NCBI GenBank assembly: GCA_949357655.1
Contig: CASHTG010000016.1
Coordinates: 620,001 to 684,000 of the forward strand
Direction of reading: 5' to 3'
DNA: 64,000 bases
Source: Parascedosporium putredinis
Lineage: Eukaryota; Ascomycota; Sordariomycetes; Microascales; Microascaceae
Shown: piece after piece, positions 44,501 through 56,699 of the stretch
How positions within the stretch are numbered: the first letter of the stretch is position 1
Layout: each line of letters starts with the position of its first letter
Translations under genes and position numbers: made by a program
The notes under the pieces: model-generated
Database searches by the model: none
The model's input: the letters and a program-made list of their open reading frames with translations, nothing else
What the model was told of the DNA's origin: nothing

Positions 44501-47500
44501 CGACGACGCGACCACGGAGATCGTTGAGAACAAGGGTCTGATGGGTCTCGGCAAGACCAAGCTCCCAAGGTAGGCCAGCGTACTTGATACCGGTCCAGCG
44601 ACTAGCTCCGGTACCACCATCGTGGCCCGCGATCAAGATGTGGTCAGCCTTGGCCTTGGCGACACCAGAAGCGACGATGCCAACACCGACCTCGGACACC
44701 AACTTCACGGAAACCCGAGATCTGGGGTTGGAGCACTTCAAGTCGTAAATCAACTGCTTGAGATCCTCAATCGAGTAGATGTCGTGATGCGGGGGCGGGG
44801 AAATCAAACCGACACCGGGGTGGAGTGGCGCGTTCGCGCAATAGACTTAGAGACCTTGTGGCCAGGAAGTTCTCCTCCTCGCCGGGCTTAGCACCCTGAG
44901 CCATCTTGATTTGCAGCTCATCCGAGTCCGCCAGATAAGCAGAGGTAACGCCGAAGCGACCGGAAGCGACCTGCTTGATGGCGGATCGCATAGTATCGCC
45001 GTTGGGGAAGCGCTGGGAGCGCTCGGGGTCTTCACCGCCTTCACCCGTGTTCGACTTGCCGCCGAGCCTATTCATAGCGATGGCGAGAGTCGAGTGAGAT
45101 TCCATCGAGATGGAGCCGTACGACATGGCACCGGTACAGAACCTGCGGACGATTTCCGTCCAGGGCTCAACCTGGTCGATGTGGATGGGCTCGGCATCCT
45201 CAAAGTTAAAGTCGAGCAGGCCGCGCAAAGTACAGGCCTTGATCTGCTCGTATTCCTTTCGAGAATAGGCCTCGTAAGACTTGTCATTCTTGCTGCGGAC
45301 AGCATCTTGGAGGTTTGCGATGGCTGTCGGGTCGTTGACGTGAGGCTCTCCGCCATCACGCCAGTGGTATTCGCCAGACTCGGGGAGGGACTCGATGCCT
45401 ACGGTGTATCGAGAGGGGAAGCCGCGCTCATGGAATCGGAACGCATCTTGAGCAATAATCTCGAATGTCGCACCTTGGATACGGGAAGCGGTGCCACGGA
45501 AGCACTTGTCGACCACAACTTCGTCGAGGCCGAGGGCCTCAAAGATTTGAGCGCCCTTGTAACTCGCCAGCGTGGAGATACCCATCTTGCTCATAACCTT
45601 GAGGATACCTCCATCGCAAGAGTGCTTGTAGTTTCGGATGAGATCATCGTCGGTGAGCATCTTCTTAATCAACCCCTCGCGATTCAGCTTGAGAATACAC
45701 TCCATGGCAAGGTATGGGTTGATGGCATCGGCACCGTAGCCGAGAAGGACACACATGTGGTGAACTTCGCGGGCTTCGGCGGTCTCGACGACGAGGGCGA
45801 CCATGGATCGCCACTTGTTGGCAACCAAGTGGTGGTGAACCATGCCGGAGGCCAGGAGGGTGGACACGGCGACGCGGTCGGCATTGGTGTTCCTGTCCGA
45901 GAGGACGATAATCCTGTCCTTGGACTCGACGGCAGACATGGCCTCGCTGCAGATGAAATCGAGATGCTTGAGGTAGCCATCAACTCCCTCTTTCTTGGAG
46001 AAGGTCAAGTCGATAGTCTTGACCGACCAGCCCGGATGCTTCTTGTGCATGTGCGTCAAGGAGTTGAACTCGGGAATAGAGAGGATCGGGCTGGGGAGGA
46101 GAAGGCGTCCGCACTGAGAGCTGTTCATCTCCAAGAGGTTGCCCTGGGGCCCTACATAACAATCAAGAGACATGACGATCGACTCTCGGATAGGGTCAAT
46201 GGGGGTTGGTAACTTGCGCGAATAGCTGGCGGAAGTACTCGTAGGGCAATCTGGGAGCCTGCGCCAAACAAGCCAAAGGAGCGTCGTTACCCATGGAACC
46301 AAGAGCCTCCTTTTCATCAGAGGCCATGGGAGCCAGAAGCAAGCTCACTTGCTCGTGGGTGTAGCCAAAAGCGAAAAGGAGCGGATCCTGCTGCAGGGGA
46401 GTAGCATCGGGCTTCGAGACAGGTCCGCCTTCGCCGCCGCCTCTTCGTAGACCTTGGGCAAGGTGAGGAGCTCCTTATCAAGCCAAGAGCGGAAGTCAAA
46501 ACGGTTCGAGACGTTGTTCTTGAGTTCGGCGTCGTCGATAATGCGACCCTCCTTGGTATCAACCAGCAACATGCGACCCGGTTGAAGACGGCCCTTCTTG
46601 ATGACTCGCTCAGGGTCAACATAGATAGTACCAACCTCAGACGCGCAGATGATGCGATCATCATCCATGACGTAGAAACGACACGGTCGAAGACCGTTAC
46701 GGTCAAGGTTGGCACCGCAGTACCGGCCATCAGCAAACGTAAATAGGGCTGGGCCGTCCCAAGGCTCCATTTGGCAGGCGGCCCATTCATAGAATGCAGC
46801 CTTCTTGGGGTCCATATGAGCATTTCCCTGCCAGGCCTCGGGGACCATGAGCATGACAGCCTCGGGCAAAGAGAGGACGCCGTTGATGGTCAAGAGCTCG
46901 AGCACATTGTCGAAAGCGGCGGAGTCGGAACCGCCTTCCTCAACAATAGGATAGAGCATCTCGAGCTCATCAGCAAAGGTATCGGAACGCATGACGCCCT
47001 CGCGAGCCCTCATCCAGTTCTTGTTTCCGCGTAGCGTGTTGATCTCACCATTATGGGCAGCCCATCGTAGAGGCTGAGCACGGTCCCAGGAGGGGAACGT
47101 GTTGGTCGAGAATCGCGAGTGAACCAGGGCGAAGTGCGCCTCGTAGTCGGCATTGACGAGGTCGTAATAGTATTGGTAGACCTGGACCGGCGCCAATTGA
47201 CCCTTGTAGACGATGTTCTTGTTCGAGAGGGAGCAAAGATAAAACCAGTTCTTGAGCCCGATAGTGTGAGTAGCGCGCTTCCGAAGGACGTAAAGCTGCC
47301 TTTCAAAGAGGCGCTCATCAAAGTTCTCGGCGTGGGTCTCGCTAGGCGCATTCCCAGGGCCATAGGCAGAGGCCAACACAACAAATGGCTGCATGATGAC
47401 GGGCTCTCTCGACTTGGCAGCAGGGCCGAGGAGTGTGGAGTCCACGGGAGGCCGTCTCCAGCCAAGGACTCGGAGACCCAAGGACTCGGAAATCTCCTCG

Positions 47501-48055
47501 AGGAGGTGGATAGACTCTTGGAGAGTCTCCTCGTGTGGTTTGAAAAACAAATTGCCCACAGCGTATTGGCCGGGGGAGGGAGTTTGATGTTTTCTTCGCG
47601 TTCGAAATTCTTGACGAAGAATTTGTGGGGATGGATGTCATGACTCCCGCACCATCACCGTCTCTGGCGTCTGAGCCCGTTGCGCCTCTATGCGTCATGT
47701 TGCATAGTAGATTGCGTGCTAAGTCGAGTTAGGATTCAGTCTAGCAGAAAGCCATCGAGCACAAGCTTACCATCGCTAACAATCTTGTGGCTGGCCAAGC
47801 CTTTGATATGGCACGCAAACCCGACACCACAAGCATCCTTTTCTAAGCTCGGGTCGTAAAGACCCTAGATATAAGACGTTAGCATACGAGATGGAGCTGC
47901 GGATATCGGCCATTGTTGGAGAAAACGTACTGCTTTACTGGGAGGGCCCCAGCCCATGAGGAGTTGTTCTCATCCTGGTACTCGTAAGGATGGAATTCCT
48001 CATTCAATGCGTCGACATGGGTTTGTCGATCGTCGAACTCGATGGGAATGCCCAT
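41530..48055 (-). CDS. GLT1: NAD(P)H-dependent glutamate synthase (GOGAT)
   Basis: Converts glutamine and 2-oxoglutarate to two glutamates. Start MGIPIEFDDRQTHVDALNEEFHPYEYQ; the next exon gives GLYDPSLEKDACGVGFACHIKG, where the Cys of ACGVGF is the amidotransferase nucleophile freed by propeptide removal. Then MTHRGATG, FALVHSRFSTNTFPSWDRAQP, the central domain, the FMN synthase domain (GLISPPPHHDIYSIEDL, SEVGVGIVASGVAKAKADHI, GHDGGTGASRWTG), the GXGXG glutamate-rich helix, and a beta-like part with the Cys cluster CMDCGVPFCQ..GCPLSNIIP, FAD motif GSGPAGLACADQLNKAGH, VIVIGGGDTGNDC and end GIIKTTAQEIFEAIQKV. Introns at about 47710-47770, 47870-47930 and 41665-41743. At least nine one-base breaks (e.g. 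47870, 47626, 47573, 46430, 46203, 44872, 44823, 42725, 42400, 42180), almost all in C/G runs. Roughly 2,100 residues, normal for the family. Confidence 0.97.
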
Positions 48056-48301
48056 CCTAGAATACGGATCGAGGTCTCCGTACGAGTGATAGAGGAGGGG
48101 AGGCTCTCGGGGAGAAGGGGTGATCGTATATGTGGTTTTATCTGATCAGCTCTACCCCCAAGTGACCAGGAGACTAAAGATGAAGACGTTAGTTTTATAG
48201 GATGGTATAGGTTGCGTAGAATTTACTATAATATAGTAAAAGAAGTAAAGAAAATGCTTTGATGAAAGTGAGAAAGAGGGAAGAAGGTTGAGGGTGCCAC
48301 G

Positions 48302-48311
48302 ATATATATAG
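48302..48311 (-). promoter_or_regulatory. TATA-like element upstream of GLT1
   Basis: Minus-strand TATATATA tract about 250 bases upstream of the GLT1 start codon and the only strong TATA-like element near it. Assignment is by position only. Confidence 0.4.
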
Positions 48312-49552
48312 AGAGTGGAAGAAACACAATCAGCAGATGCAATCAGCTTTTCGGCTTGAAAGGTCCTCTGGAGCAACAACATGTAAGTGGGTAGCAGTGC
48401 TTTCCTTGGCAGCAATCGGCAACGACTGGAGCAACAGGGCCTGTATAAAAATTCATCATATTGATCAATGATTCATATCCCACAGTGCCTCACAAAGTGG
48501 GACACTTCCCTGTTCCCATTCACCTCAACCAGTCCAGAGGTAACTCCAATTCCAGGGCGACAATTCGTAAGCGGCTTGGAAAGGGAGAGCTGCCTCGTTC
48601 CTGCACTCGCAGAGATTGCATGTCCTTGACCAACCCGAGGGCCCCAAAAATCAGGGTTGGGCCGGACTGACGATCTCAGTGAGGGGGCTTAGACATCAAA
48701 AGGTACGCTCTCATTGTAGGTCATGGCCAAGAAAATACAATTTTTGTGGCAGCCAGTTACACGATGGGTGGTGCGTTTATAAATCAGGTGCCGCGCAAAA
48801 GCAAGCTCGAGTCGCGCAAACGTGAATGGGGACAGGCCATTGGGAGGACTCCCGGGTCGCACGCTCCGATTTAGCTTAGCCGCAAGCAAGGACTGCGTAG
48901 TGAAGATATAGAGACGCTTCACCGACCCCCAGAGGTGTGCGCGCGTCACTAGACGTGAGCATGGGACGCTGGCCTGAGGCACCCTGGGGTTGTTTCCGTC
49001 GCATCGGTTCAACAGACATCATATCTGGGGTTGGCCCATGCTTCGGAGCACCGAGGCACATTTCCGGATGAGTGGAGGGGTGAGGTCCTTCCTACGGTCG
49101 AAGACAACACGGTGCCCTATTTCGCAAAGAGAGAGCACAGGGGTGGTTTCCCTCCCCCATTGAGAATGGCGATTTTATGACTGGGGAGTGGAACTCCGCT
49201 CAAAGACAAGCGAGATTGACGGGGAAGCAAAGCAAGCACGCAAACATACCTTTAGGAAAGTTGGCTGTGTAGTTGTAAAATAGACGACGACTAATTCGGG
49301 ATGTGTGGTTGGAGAACTAGAACCAGTGCTTTTTTCCCCTTCTAGAATTGTCTTGAATGTAGATAGACAGACAAGGGTGTATCTGGTGTGAGCTTCCCGT
49401 AAACCAGGCAAGGTGACAGTGAAGCGTAGTCAAGAAGAAAGGGAGGGAGTCCGAAAGGAAGGGAAAAAGAAAATCCAAGGGAAAGGGTTCGAGGAAGCTT
49501 CACTGATCAGATAGTTGAGGACGCAGGAACCTTTTATTTTGTCGACTGCTGC

Positions 49553-49578
49553 CCACCACACACACCACACACACACAC
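49553..49578. repeat. CA-rich microsatellite
   Basis: Interrupted CA repeat in the gene-poor region. Confidence 0.85.
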
Positions 49579-52269
49579 CGCGGCAAGGTGGAACATAGAC
49601 ACAACGCCATCCCCATGCCATTGCTTCAAGGGTGGATGGGGTGTGGGGATATTGCCTACTTGTCCCGACCAACCTCCGTCAAGTGAGGGTAGGTTTGCAG
49701 AACACCCATCCGTCTGGCTGCCATGATCTGCCTCGAAAAAGATTGAGGGGAGACTACGAAATGTACCTTGAGGCTAGTCTGGTTTCGAGACAGGTATCGA
49801 TACATGTGAGAGGCTAATCAGCTCTGAGGCAACGTTTTTGATTCCGCGGGCGAGTACGGAGGTACATCATTACACAACGGGCCTCAAGCTAGAGTAGAAA
49901 GATTAGCAGAGAGCAGTCTCCCAGCGGCGCAATGGAGACACGGCAACCGAGAATGGGGGCCTGGCCCAAGGGAAATTGCGTGCCACTGAGATAACCTGTA
50001 GGGTGTAACTTGGAGGACCCCTCCGGTTCGGTGTGCCAAGCGGCCGGCTTCAATCTCAATGTGTCCTTCCTTCTTGCGCGGGTTGGCGACTTGCAGGACC
50101 CCGGTTTGGCGGATAACCCAGAAAGGCCTTATCGCAGCAAACTTGAGGCTGCGGGTGCGGCGTACCGCGATTGCCCTGCGCTACTACCGAGGTTTTGTGG
50201 GGGTGCAGTAGATACGGATTGGCCACAAGTCATGGTTGTATCGAGGATGGAGGGTGCGAGAAGCTGCTTGTTTCCGGACTTGGCGTGGATGGCTGTGGCG
50301 AATGAAAACCGATGCTCCGACGTCACTTCCCCAAAAGGAACCAGCTTGGAATTACACCCCGGACAGACCAGCGCTCCAATCACGTCGCTTGAATTACCTA
50401 GCGATTTCCTCCGAACGAAGGAAATGAGTAATACTAGTTACAGAAAGAGGAAGGAAGGGTGAAAACCCCCTTCCAAAAATGAAAAGGAACGAAAAAAATA
50501 CAGGAGCAACCAAGCCAAGGTGCTGCTCTTTTCAAGCATTGATGCCCACATGCCCACATGCCCACGGGCAGGGCCGGCCTGCCGTACATGTCACGAGGAT
50601 CCTCGTTGCTCATGTCCGCAAGCGTCTTTCCTCACCGTACTTCTGACACATCTTTGCCGAGTCTGAAGAGCCCCAGAGGCAAATTTGATCCCTTGCCGTG
50701 GCGTGAGGTTATCACTTTTTAATCGTTGAGTCGTACACCCCGCGATTGCACTGATACAAGTATTAGATCACTTGGCTAGGCGGACTCGTTATTCAACAGC
50801 AACAGCCATCCACCGCCTTGCAGGTACGAGCGAAGCCTTTGGTGATGTGAGGAAACAGATAGCCTTTGAGGCCGAGGTCAGACTCTCCGAAGAATAGAGG
50901 CTGACAACGAAGACGGACCTTTGACAAGCGGAGACTCTGGAGGGGTAAAGGGTGGCAAGACTCAATAACATCTGCTGATTGTCCAAGCTAGCGTGTCCAG
51001 TCATCCGTTCTGGTTGCCCTTTGCGCGCTGAGGCATTGATTGAATGGAATTGGTAGGTTTGGTGTGCTGAATTGGCTCTAGAGATGCATCAAATTTGTTA
51101 GAATCGGCTTAAACCATTATAGACCCGGACCCATTCCACTATCCATCCAGTCTAGTGAAAATCAATGAATCAAGAGAGGAATCGTTTGATGGAGCCCCGT
51201 AGGCAGAGATATCCATTCCATCAATTGATCCATCCAAGGACCATCAGCAATTTGATCGGTCAACCCACAATAGGGGTTGTAGGCCTGTCTAGCAGCTAGT
51301 GATCTTGCTCGTTGTTTCATTGAACCCGCTGGAGCTCTTTCCACCATTAACCCGACGTACTCAGTCCACCCCTCGTTTGATCTTGCTGCTCGTTGAGGTG
51401 GGAGGGTTGAAGAACCCACATAAAGCTTTGAGACCTTATATCCATCGAGGCGCAGGCATCTCAACAAGTGAAACGGGGTTTCTTCTCAGTCCCTAGGCGG
51501 TAGAGCTGTCACTACATGTCACCAGAGGAGCACCTGACGCAACGAGTTTTATTCATCGTCTTATTCGGTGAATGGTTGGTTGCCCAAACCCACCAGCACA
51601 GAGATCCCAATAAATGGTGATGCCGATGCTGCGGAAAATCTACCTAACGGGCACTGGCATACTGCGCGGCAAACGGCCCTTGTGAAATCCCGCTCCCCCG
51701 GTGCCGGCTTCAGAGAGGAATTTGAACTGTCTCAATTAGTTACACAATCCAGTGGTTACACCCTGGAATGCGGGCTTTCCCATTACAATCATGCCCCACC
51801 AGTGCTTCAGCTTGCAATTGATCAAATGGATCGATGGACCGCTAGTAGTCGTTGCCAGCACCCACATTGATCTCGTGGAGATACCATTGAGTCCAGAACT
51901 CCCGCCTCGGCATCTATTATACCCAAGTAATCTTTGGGGGACCCCTTTCTTATGTGGCAACAGCGACTGCCACATGGTCCCGCCAAGCTGGCATTATATC
52001 AATATACTCGCCTTTAGATGTTTAGAAGGCACGAAGGAAAAGGCGGACACAGCAGAATAAATAAAACAAGATTTTGTTGAGATGAAGAAAGCAAAGAGGC
52101 CTTGGCCAATAAAGAGAACAAAGAGTCCTTCAATGATCCGGACCCTTGCATTCCCACCGCTGAGGGCACGGGAGTGCTCATGCACCGGCTCCAGGGTGCT
52201 GCAGCCTTGACGCGATGCGCCGAACAAGAGGTGGCACGGGATCGAGATCCGCCAATTGTTCGCAGCGCG

Positions 52270-52301
52270 AGAAAAAGAAAGAAAAAAAGAAAGAAAAAAA
52301 G
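52270..52301. repeat. (GAAA)n-type purine tract
   Basis: Imperfect AAAG/GAAAAAAA units on the plus strand. Confidence 0.8.
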
Positions 52302-54267
52302 AGTCCAACTGCTTGGCACAAGAGGTGTGGGAACAATGGATCCAATGGATCCATCCATAGATGGATATGTGCGCAGCGGAGGTAAGAGGCATGCGAGAAC
52401 GGCGAACAGTTCACCAGGGCCCATTGAGAGCAGGCAAGTTGAAGCAAAAGGGAGAAGTTGAGCACTCTGAGTGTGAGAATGTACCGGTACTTTGATGGCA
52501 GAGACCGTTCCAAAGAGCCCCTCCCCGTAACCGAGCCACTACACTCCGGTGGCCTAATAATGGCTTCTGGACTCGAAGGCTTCTTTCCTATCACGGCGCT
52601 TTCAATTACACGCACCCTCGCAAAAATCGACAAACAGAAAGTTTGGAGCACAGGCCAATCACATGCAAGAATTCGCCCTCCGTATCTCTTATCTCAACCC
52701 CACCATACAACATAGCACCCATCAATCCTTCTGGTCCCCCCTCCCTTGAGCCTCGAGTATGCAATGATGAAGCACGGCCGTTTCGTTTGGAGGGTGGGAA
52801 GAAAAAAAAAGAAATTGAACATTATCCCGGTTCGCGGGGTTGCCCAGAGCCGTAGATCGGCGAGGGGGTCTCGTGCAAAAGATGTCATCGGCTTGACTTG
52901 AGGGAGGCTTTGCCTTTGGTGTAAATATCTCACAGCTTGAAGTGCTATCAGCCTGTTGAACCCATTTCCCAGCCTTCCAAGTCTATTATGCAGCCAGTGC
53001 CAATAAGGGAAATTCAATTCTGATGTAAGGTGCTTCGGCTCAGTCCCTTATCTCCCCACGTCTCGTCATGCCTTTTGGCGTTCAACCCTCGAATGACTGA
53101 CCCATTGGTGAGTATTCCGCCAATCTAGATTATGATTATTATGTGGACTGGGCTTTCTCCTCGGCCTTCCCCTTCCCCTCCTAGGCTACATCGTTGATCC
53201 GCCCCCACGTTTAGCGACCAATACGCGGCGGTGTATTTCGAAACGACATTCAGGGCTCGCGCTAAAAGCTCTCATGGCCCCATGGCCGCAATCCCTTGTT
53301 TTGGACGTGAACCGTCCGGATGCTTTTCGTCGTAGGCTAGTAGGCCAGGGGCCACCGAGATCGGGCGCAAGCGCAAGCGAGTCATTTTGGGTGAAGAGGG
53401 GCGCCAACTGGCATTCTCTACTTGTATTTTTTTCCCTTTCATAGAGAAGTGATCTGCCGCCGGGTTGACCAGGCCGACGCTCTTTGGGAGGCAGGGCAGG
53501 GCCGGTGTGACCTTGCGGCGAGCGTTCCGAATACTCCCGAGACTCACAGATAGCCAAGCCTGAGCCGACCAAGGCGGACGGTGAAAATCATTACTGGAAC
53601 CCATTGATAAATCGAAACTGGAGAGATGATTCATTAGATAATCTAAAGTAGGGCAAATTCCTCTCACCAAACCGAAAATGAGTGGAATGCGAAATTTCGG
53701 CTTTCTTTTTGAGCCGCCGTTGATTTCAAAGCTCCTCGTGATGATTTGCTCTATCCACCCGGCCCCAATCTTCACATGCACACCCGCCCTCCAAAACGTC
53801 CTGAAGGGAAACACCAAACACTTCAGTGCGTGTCAACAGAGGTTCATTGACTAGTCTACTTCTCCGCACCCGAAGTTCTGGTTCCATTCCGTGATGGGGA
53901 ATCCGGGTCCTTCTAGAATTACATGTAGTCGCTTTAGAAGACATTGACGAAGAAAATCCCTACCACCATAGTAGTTTTCCCTTTCTCTTCGTGTTTCCTT
54001 TCTTCTATTTTTTCCATTCATGAGAAAAGCACCACCACTCATTATATTAGTCTGTACCCTTTCACATGCAACGAAGACACAGCACAGGCAGTCTGCAGGT
54101 TGGCATCAGAATTATTCCAGATATTAGCCGTATTACATAGTTAGCTTCCCGAAATGGCAGTCGCGTCAACCTCCTCCGCCCCGCGGATATCTTTTTATTT
54201 ACTTTCCAAGTTTTGCGCTGGTGCCCTTGAAACGATCCCGCATGCTCTAGCGTAGCTAATATTGAAA

Positions 54268-55441
54268 ATGATGTCTTTTTGCCCGACTTTACACCCCGAG
54301 ATGTAAGTTTCCCATCCTTTCCTCACCGCCCATGCGTGCCATCTTGCACGCGGGCTTTGGTTGCACGGGGGTTCCTGACCCCAAGGGATTAGCCCCACTC
54401 CCTCTGGTACACATCTTCAAGACAGCCTCCTCAACTGCCCCTCCCATCCCGGACGGCGCGGCCGGCCCCAATGGCGCCAACCCTCAAGACCCGAACCATC
54501 GCCGCGCTGCCGGCCTCCAGCAGCAGCAGCACCAACAGTACCACCACCACCTGGCCGTCGAGAGATCGCAGCTGGCTCGTCTGCGCGCCGACGAGCAGTA
54601 CATGGAGCGGCGGCGGATCAACGTGCAAAACTTTGGCAGCGGGTGGCTGAAGCCCGCCGGGGTCGCCAAGACGCTGCACCAGATGCGGGAGGAGAGGCGC
54701 GAGCAGGAAGAACACCAGGAGGCGCTGAGGCGGGAGGCGCTGGCGCAGGAGCTCGCCGAGGCCGAGGCCGCCGGCCAAGAGGAGCTTCTGGACGACGAGG
54801 ACGGCGCGGCCGAGGAGGCGCAGCTCGATGAAGCGCCCGACCTGGACGACGAGATCCCCGAGGCTGACGGCATGAGCCTAGGCTTTGGCTCGGACAGCGA
54901 TGCCGGCTCTTCCACGGTGCCGGATGAGGACGGCTCCGAGGCGGAGGATGAGGACGTGCGGAGGGAGCAGGCGCAAAACGACCTCCTCACGGCGGGTATG
55001 CGTCGAACGGCAGACGCGTTCCGGGAGGCGCTCGCCAGAGGCCACGCCGACCCCGCCGAGGACGTGTACGGGCCCGACGACGACCTCCACGAGGGGCTCA
55101 ACAACCACATGCTCGACGAGGAGGATTTCCTGGCCGATAGCCTGGTCGAAGGGGGCGAGGATATGAATCTCGACGCTGACCTGGACGAGGAGATTCCCGA
55201 AATGGAATTCAGCGGCTACGAGCACACCGACTCTGACGCCGAGCTGACGAGTAGTGAGGAGGATTACTCCGAGATGAGGATCGCCCACCAAACGACGACC
55301 CTGGCCCCGCCGCAGAGCCCAACACTCCGCGCCCGTCCCCGGGAGGAACCCCGCGCGAGTATGGGTCTCAACAGCATTCTTTCTCACGAGAGCAGTTTTA
55401 TGGATAGCAGCCCTGCGATGCGAGGTGGCCGTCGCCCTTGA
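54268..55441 (+). CDS. APC15: anaphase-promoting complex subunit Apc15/Mnd2-like
   Basis: Small acidic APC/C subunit controlling mitotic-checkpoint complex turnover in other eukaryotes. A short first exon (54268-54302) encodes M-SF-LPDFTPRD if one T is added to the T run (54274-54279), matching the start of fungal Apc15 proteins; GTAAGT follows. The main exon is clear from about 54372 to the TGA at 55439-55441: QLARLRADEQYMERRRINVQNFGSGWLKPAGVAKTLHQMREERREQEE, a Gln/Glu/Ala-rich helix, DLDDEIPEADGMSLGFG, long Asp/Glu stretches, and a C terminus with SFMDSSPAMRGGRR. The coding connection between exon 1 and 54372 is unclear: no AG acceptor exists between 54308 and 54380, although another frame at 54347-54375 reads RGLWLHGGS, resembling the family. 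At least two base errors are likely here. The family assignment is from remembered similarity. Confidence 0.65.
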
Positions 55442-56699
55442 AAACGTAACGGCAAAGAGCGAAAGACGGAAGCGGACAAGATGCAAGCATTAAAAAACGG
55501 ATCCGGGAGAAGGATGTAGCGCGGGATGGATAGATTCGGGTCATGTCGGCGTTTGAAATCGGGCTCGGTGTTGGGATAGGGGAGAGCGTTTCTTTTTTCC
55601 CAAACTTTATATATGTACGATACCTAAAGCAATTATGAAATACCATCTCTCTGAAACCGGGACGTCATTGTTAAACAATGCTACCGCACGTCGCTACGGA
55701 GGAAACAAGCCAGGAGACTACGCTTACGTTCAACACAAACCGCAGGCTACGATATCGGAAATTGTCCAACCCATGGTGTCAACCCCTAGCGAATCGTATT
55801 TACACCCCGGACCTGCCGCGATGCCATCTCTTCTGATCAACGGAGTAGACAGGACAAACCAGACATCGCTATAGAAACCTGGAGCGGCCTGGGCAGGTAA
55901 GCAAGCGTACAGGGCTGATGCAGCTCTCTGATGCAGCACAGCTTTCTCTGTCCCCCACCCAGTACGACGAAGCCCTATTCTATGTAAATACCCAACGGTA
56001 GCTTGTTAGAATGGCAGACCGCAGTTGTTGTACAGAAGTTGCATCCTTCCGTATGAGTCCAAAGTTTAAACAAGGAGGTGAAAAATAAATGTATTACAAG
56101 AAGCGCTATATATCATATTAACGTTAATAAGATGAAAAAGAAGATATTATGTCAAAAGACAAGCTCCCGGTAACCATCCGCGAGCAACCAAACCGCCTTG
56201 GAGGTTGAGTCGTTTCACTTCCTAGAAGCCTTGCCCTCCCAATCATGTTTTCGTTTTTGTTTGTCTTGCTTCCAGAGCAATCGCCAGAACGCCAGTCTTT
56301 GATGCCCTTTACACACCAATGCGGATCTGTTCCCTAGCGTCTAGTAAATAGGGTAAAAAAATCGGGAAAAGAAGAATGACACCGCCAAAACGTAAATGCA
56401 GATGGAGAAACGGGGGAGGGATTCCCTGCCCACACGATTCTTTCGCGCCAGACCCGGCAGCAATATGAACCGTATCCAAGCATACCCCTCTCATCGACCA
56501 TTTTCCTCATCCGCCCAACCATGTGCGCCCGTGATATCTGCGTAAAGCGCTCCAGTTTCCTTTTGGTTAGTGCGGCGGTCTAATCAAGCGTAGCAGGAAA
56601 CGCCTGAGGGCACACCACTCGGCGGGGTGAGGAATGCGTAGCGGGCTCGCGCAGTCGGTGAAGCTCGTGACGTCGTCGCGTAGGTGGCTATTCATCTCC
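55442..56699. other. intergenic region between converging genes
   Basis: 3' flanks of APC15-like and BET1. AT-richer around 56080-56160. No gene recognised. Confidence 0.5.

Larger units (their letters stand above)
48056..54267. other. gene-poor region (~6.2 kb)
   Basis: No protein gene recognised. It holds the GLT1 promoter with a TATA-like tract (48302-48311), a CA-rich tract (49553-49578), a purine-rich AAAG tract (52270-52301), a short tandem atgcccac repeat near 50553-50575 and many copies of GATCCAT-like words between 51.1 and 52.4 kb. Open frames up to about 180 codons (e.g. 53272-53817 minus, 50010-50462 plus) show no family resemblance. Confidence 0.5.

Noticed and set aside
50010..50462. 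Plus-strand open frame of 150 codons
   Set aside because: Composition like random translation, no conserved motif, no promoter context.
53272..53817. Minus-strand open frame of 181 codons in the gene-poor region
   Set aside because: No family motif, no intron or leader context, and equally long frames occur by chance in GC-rich DNA here.
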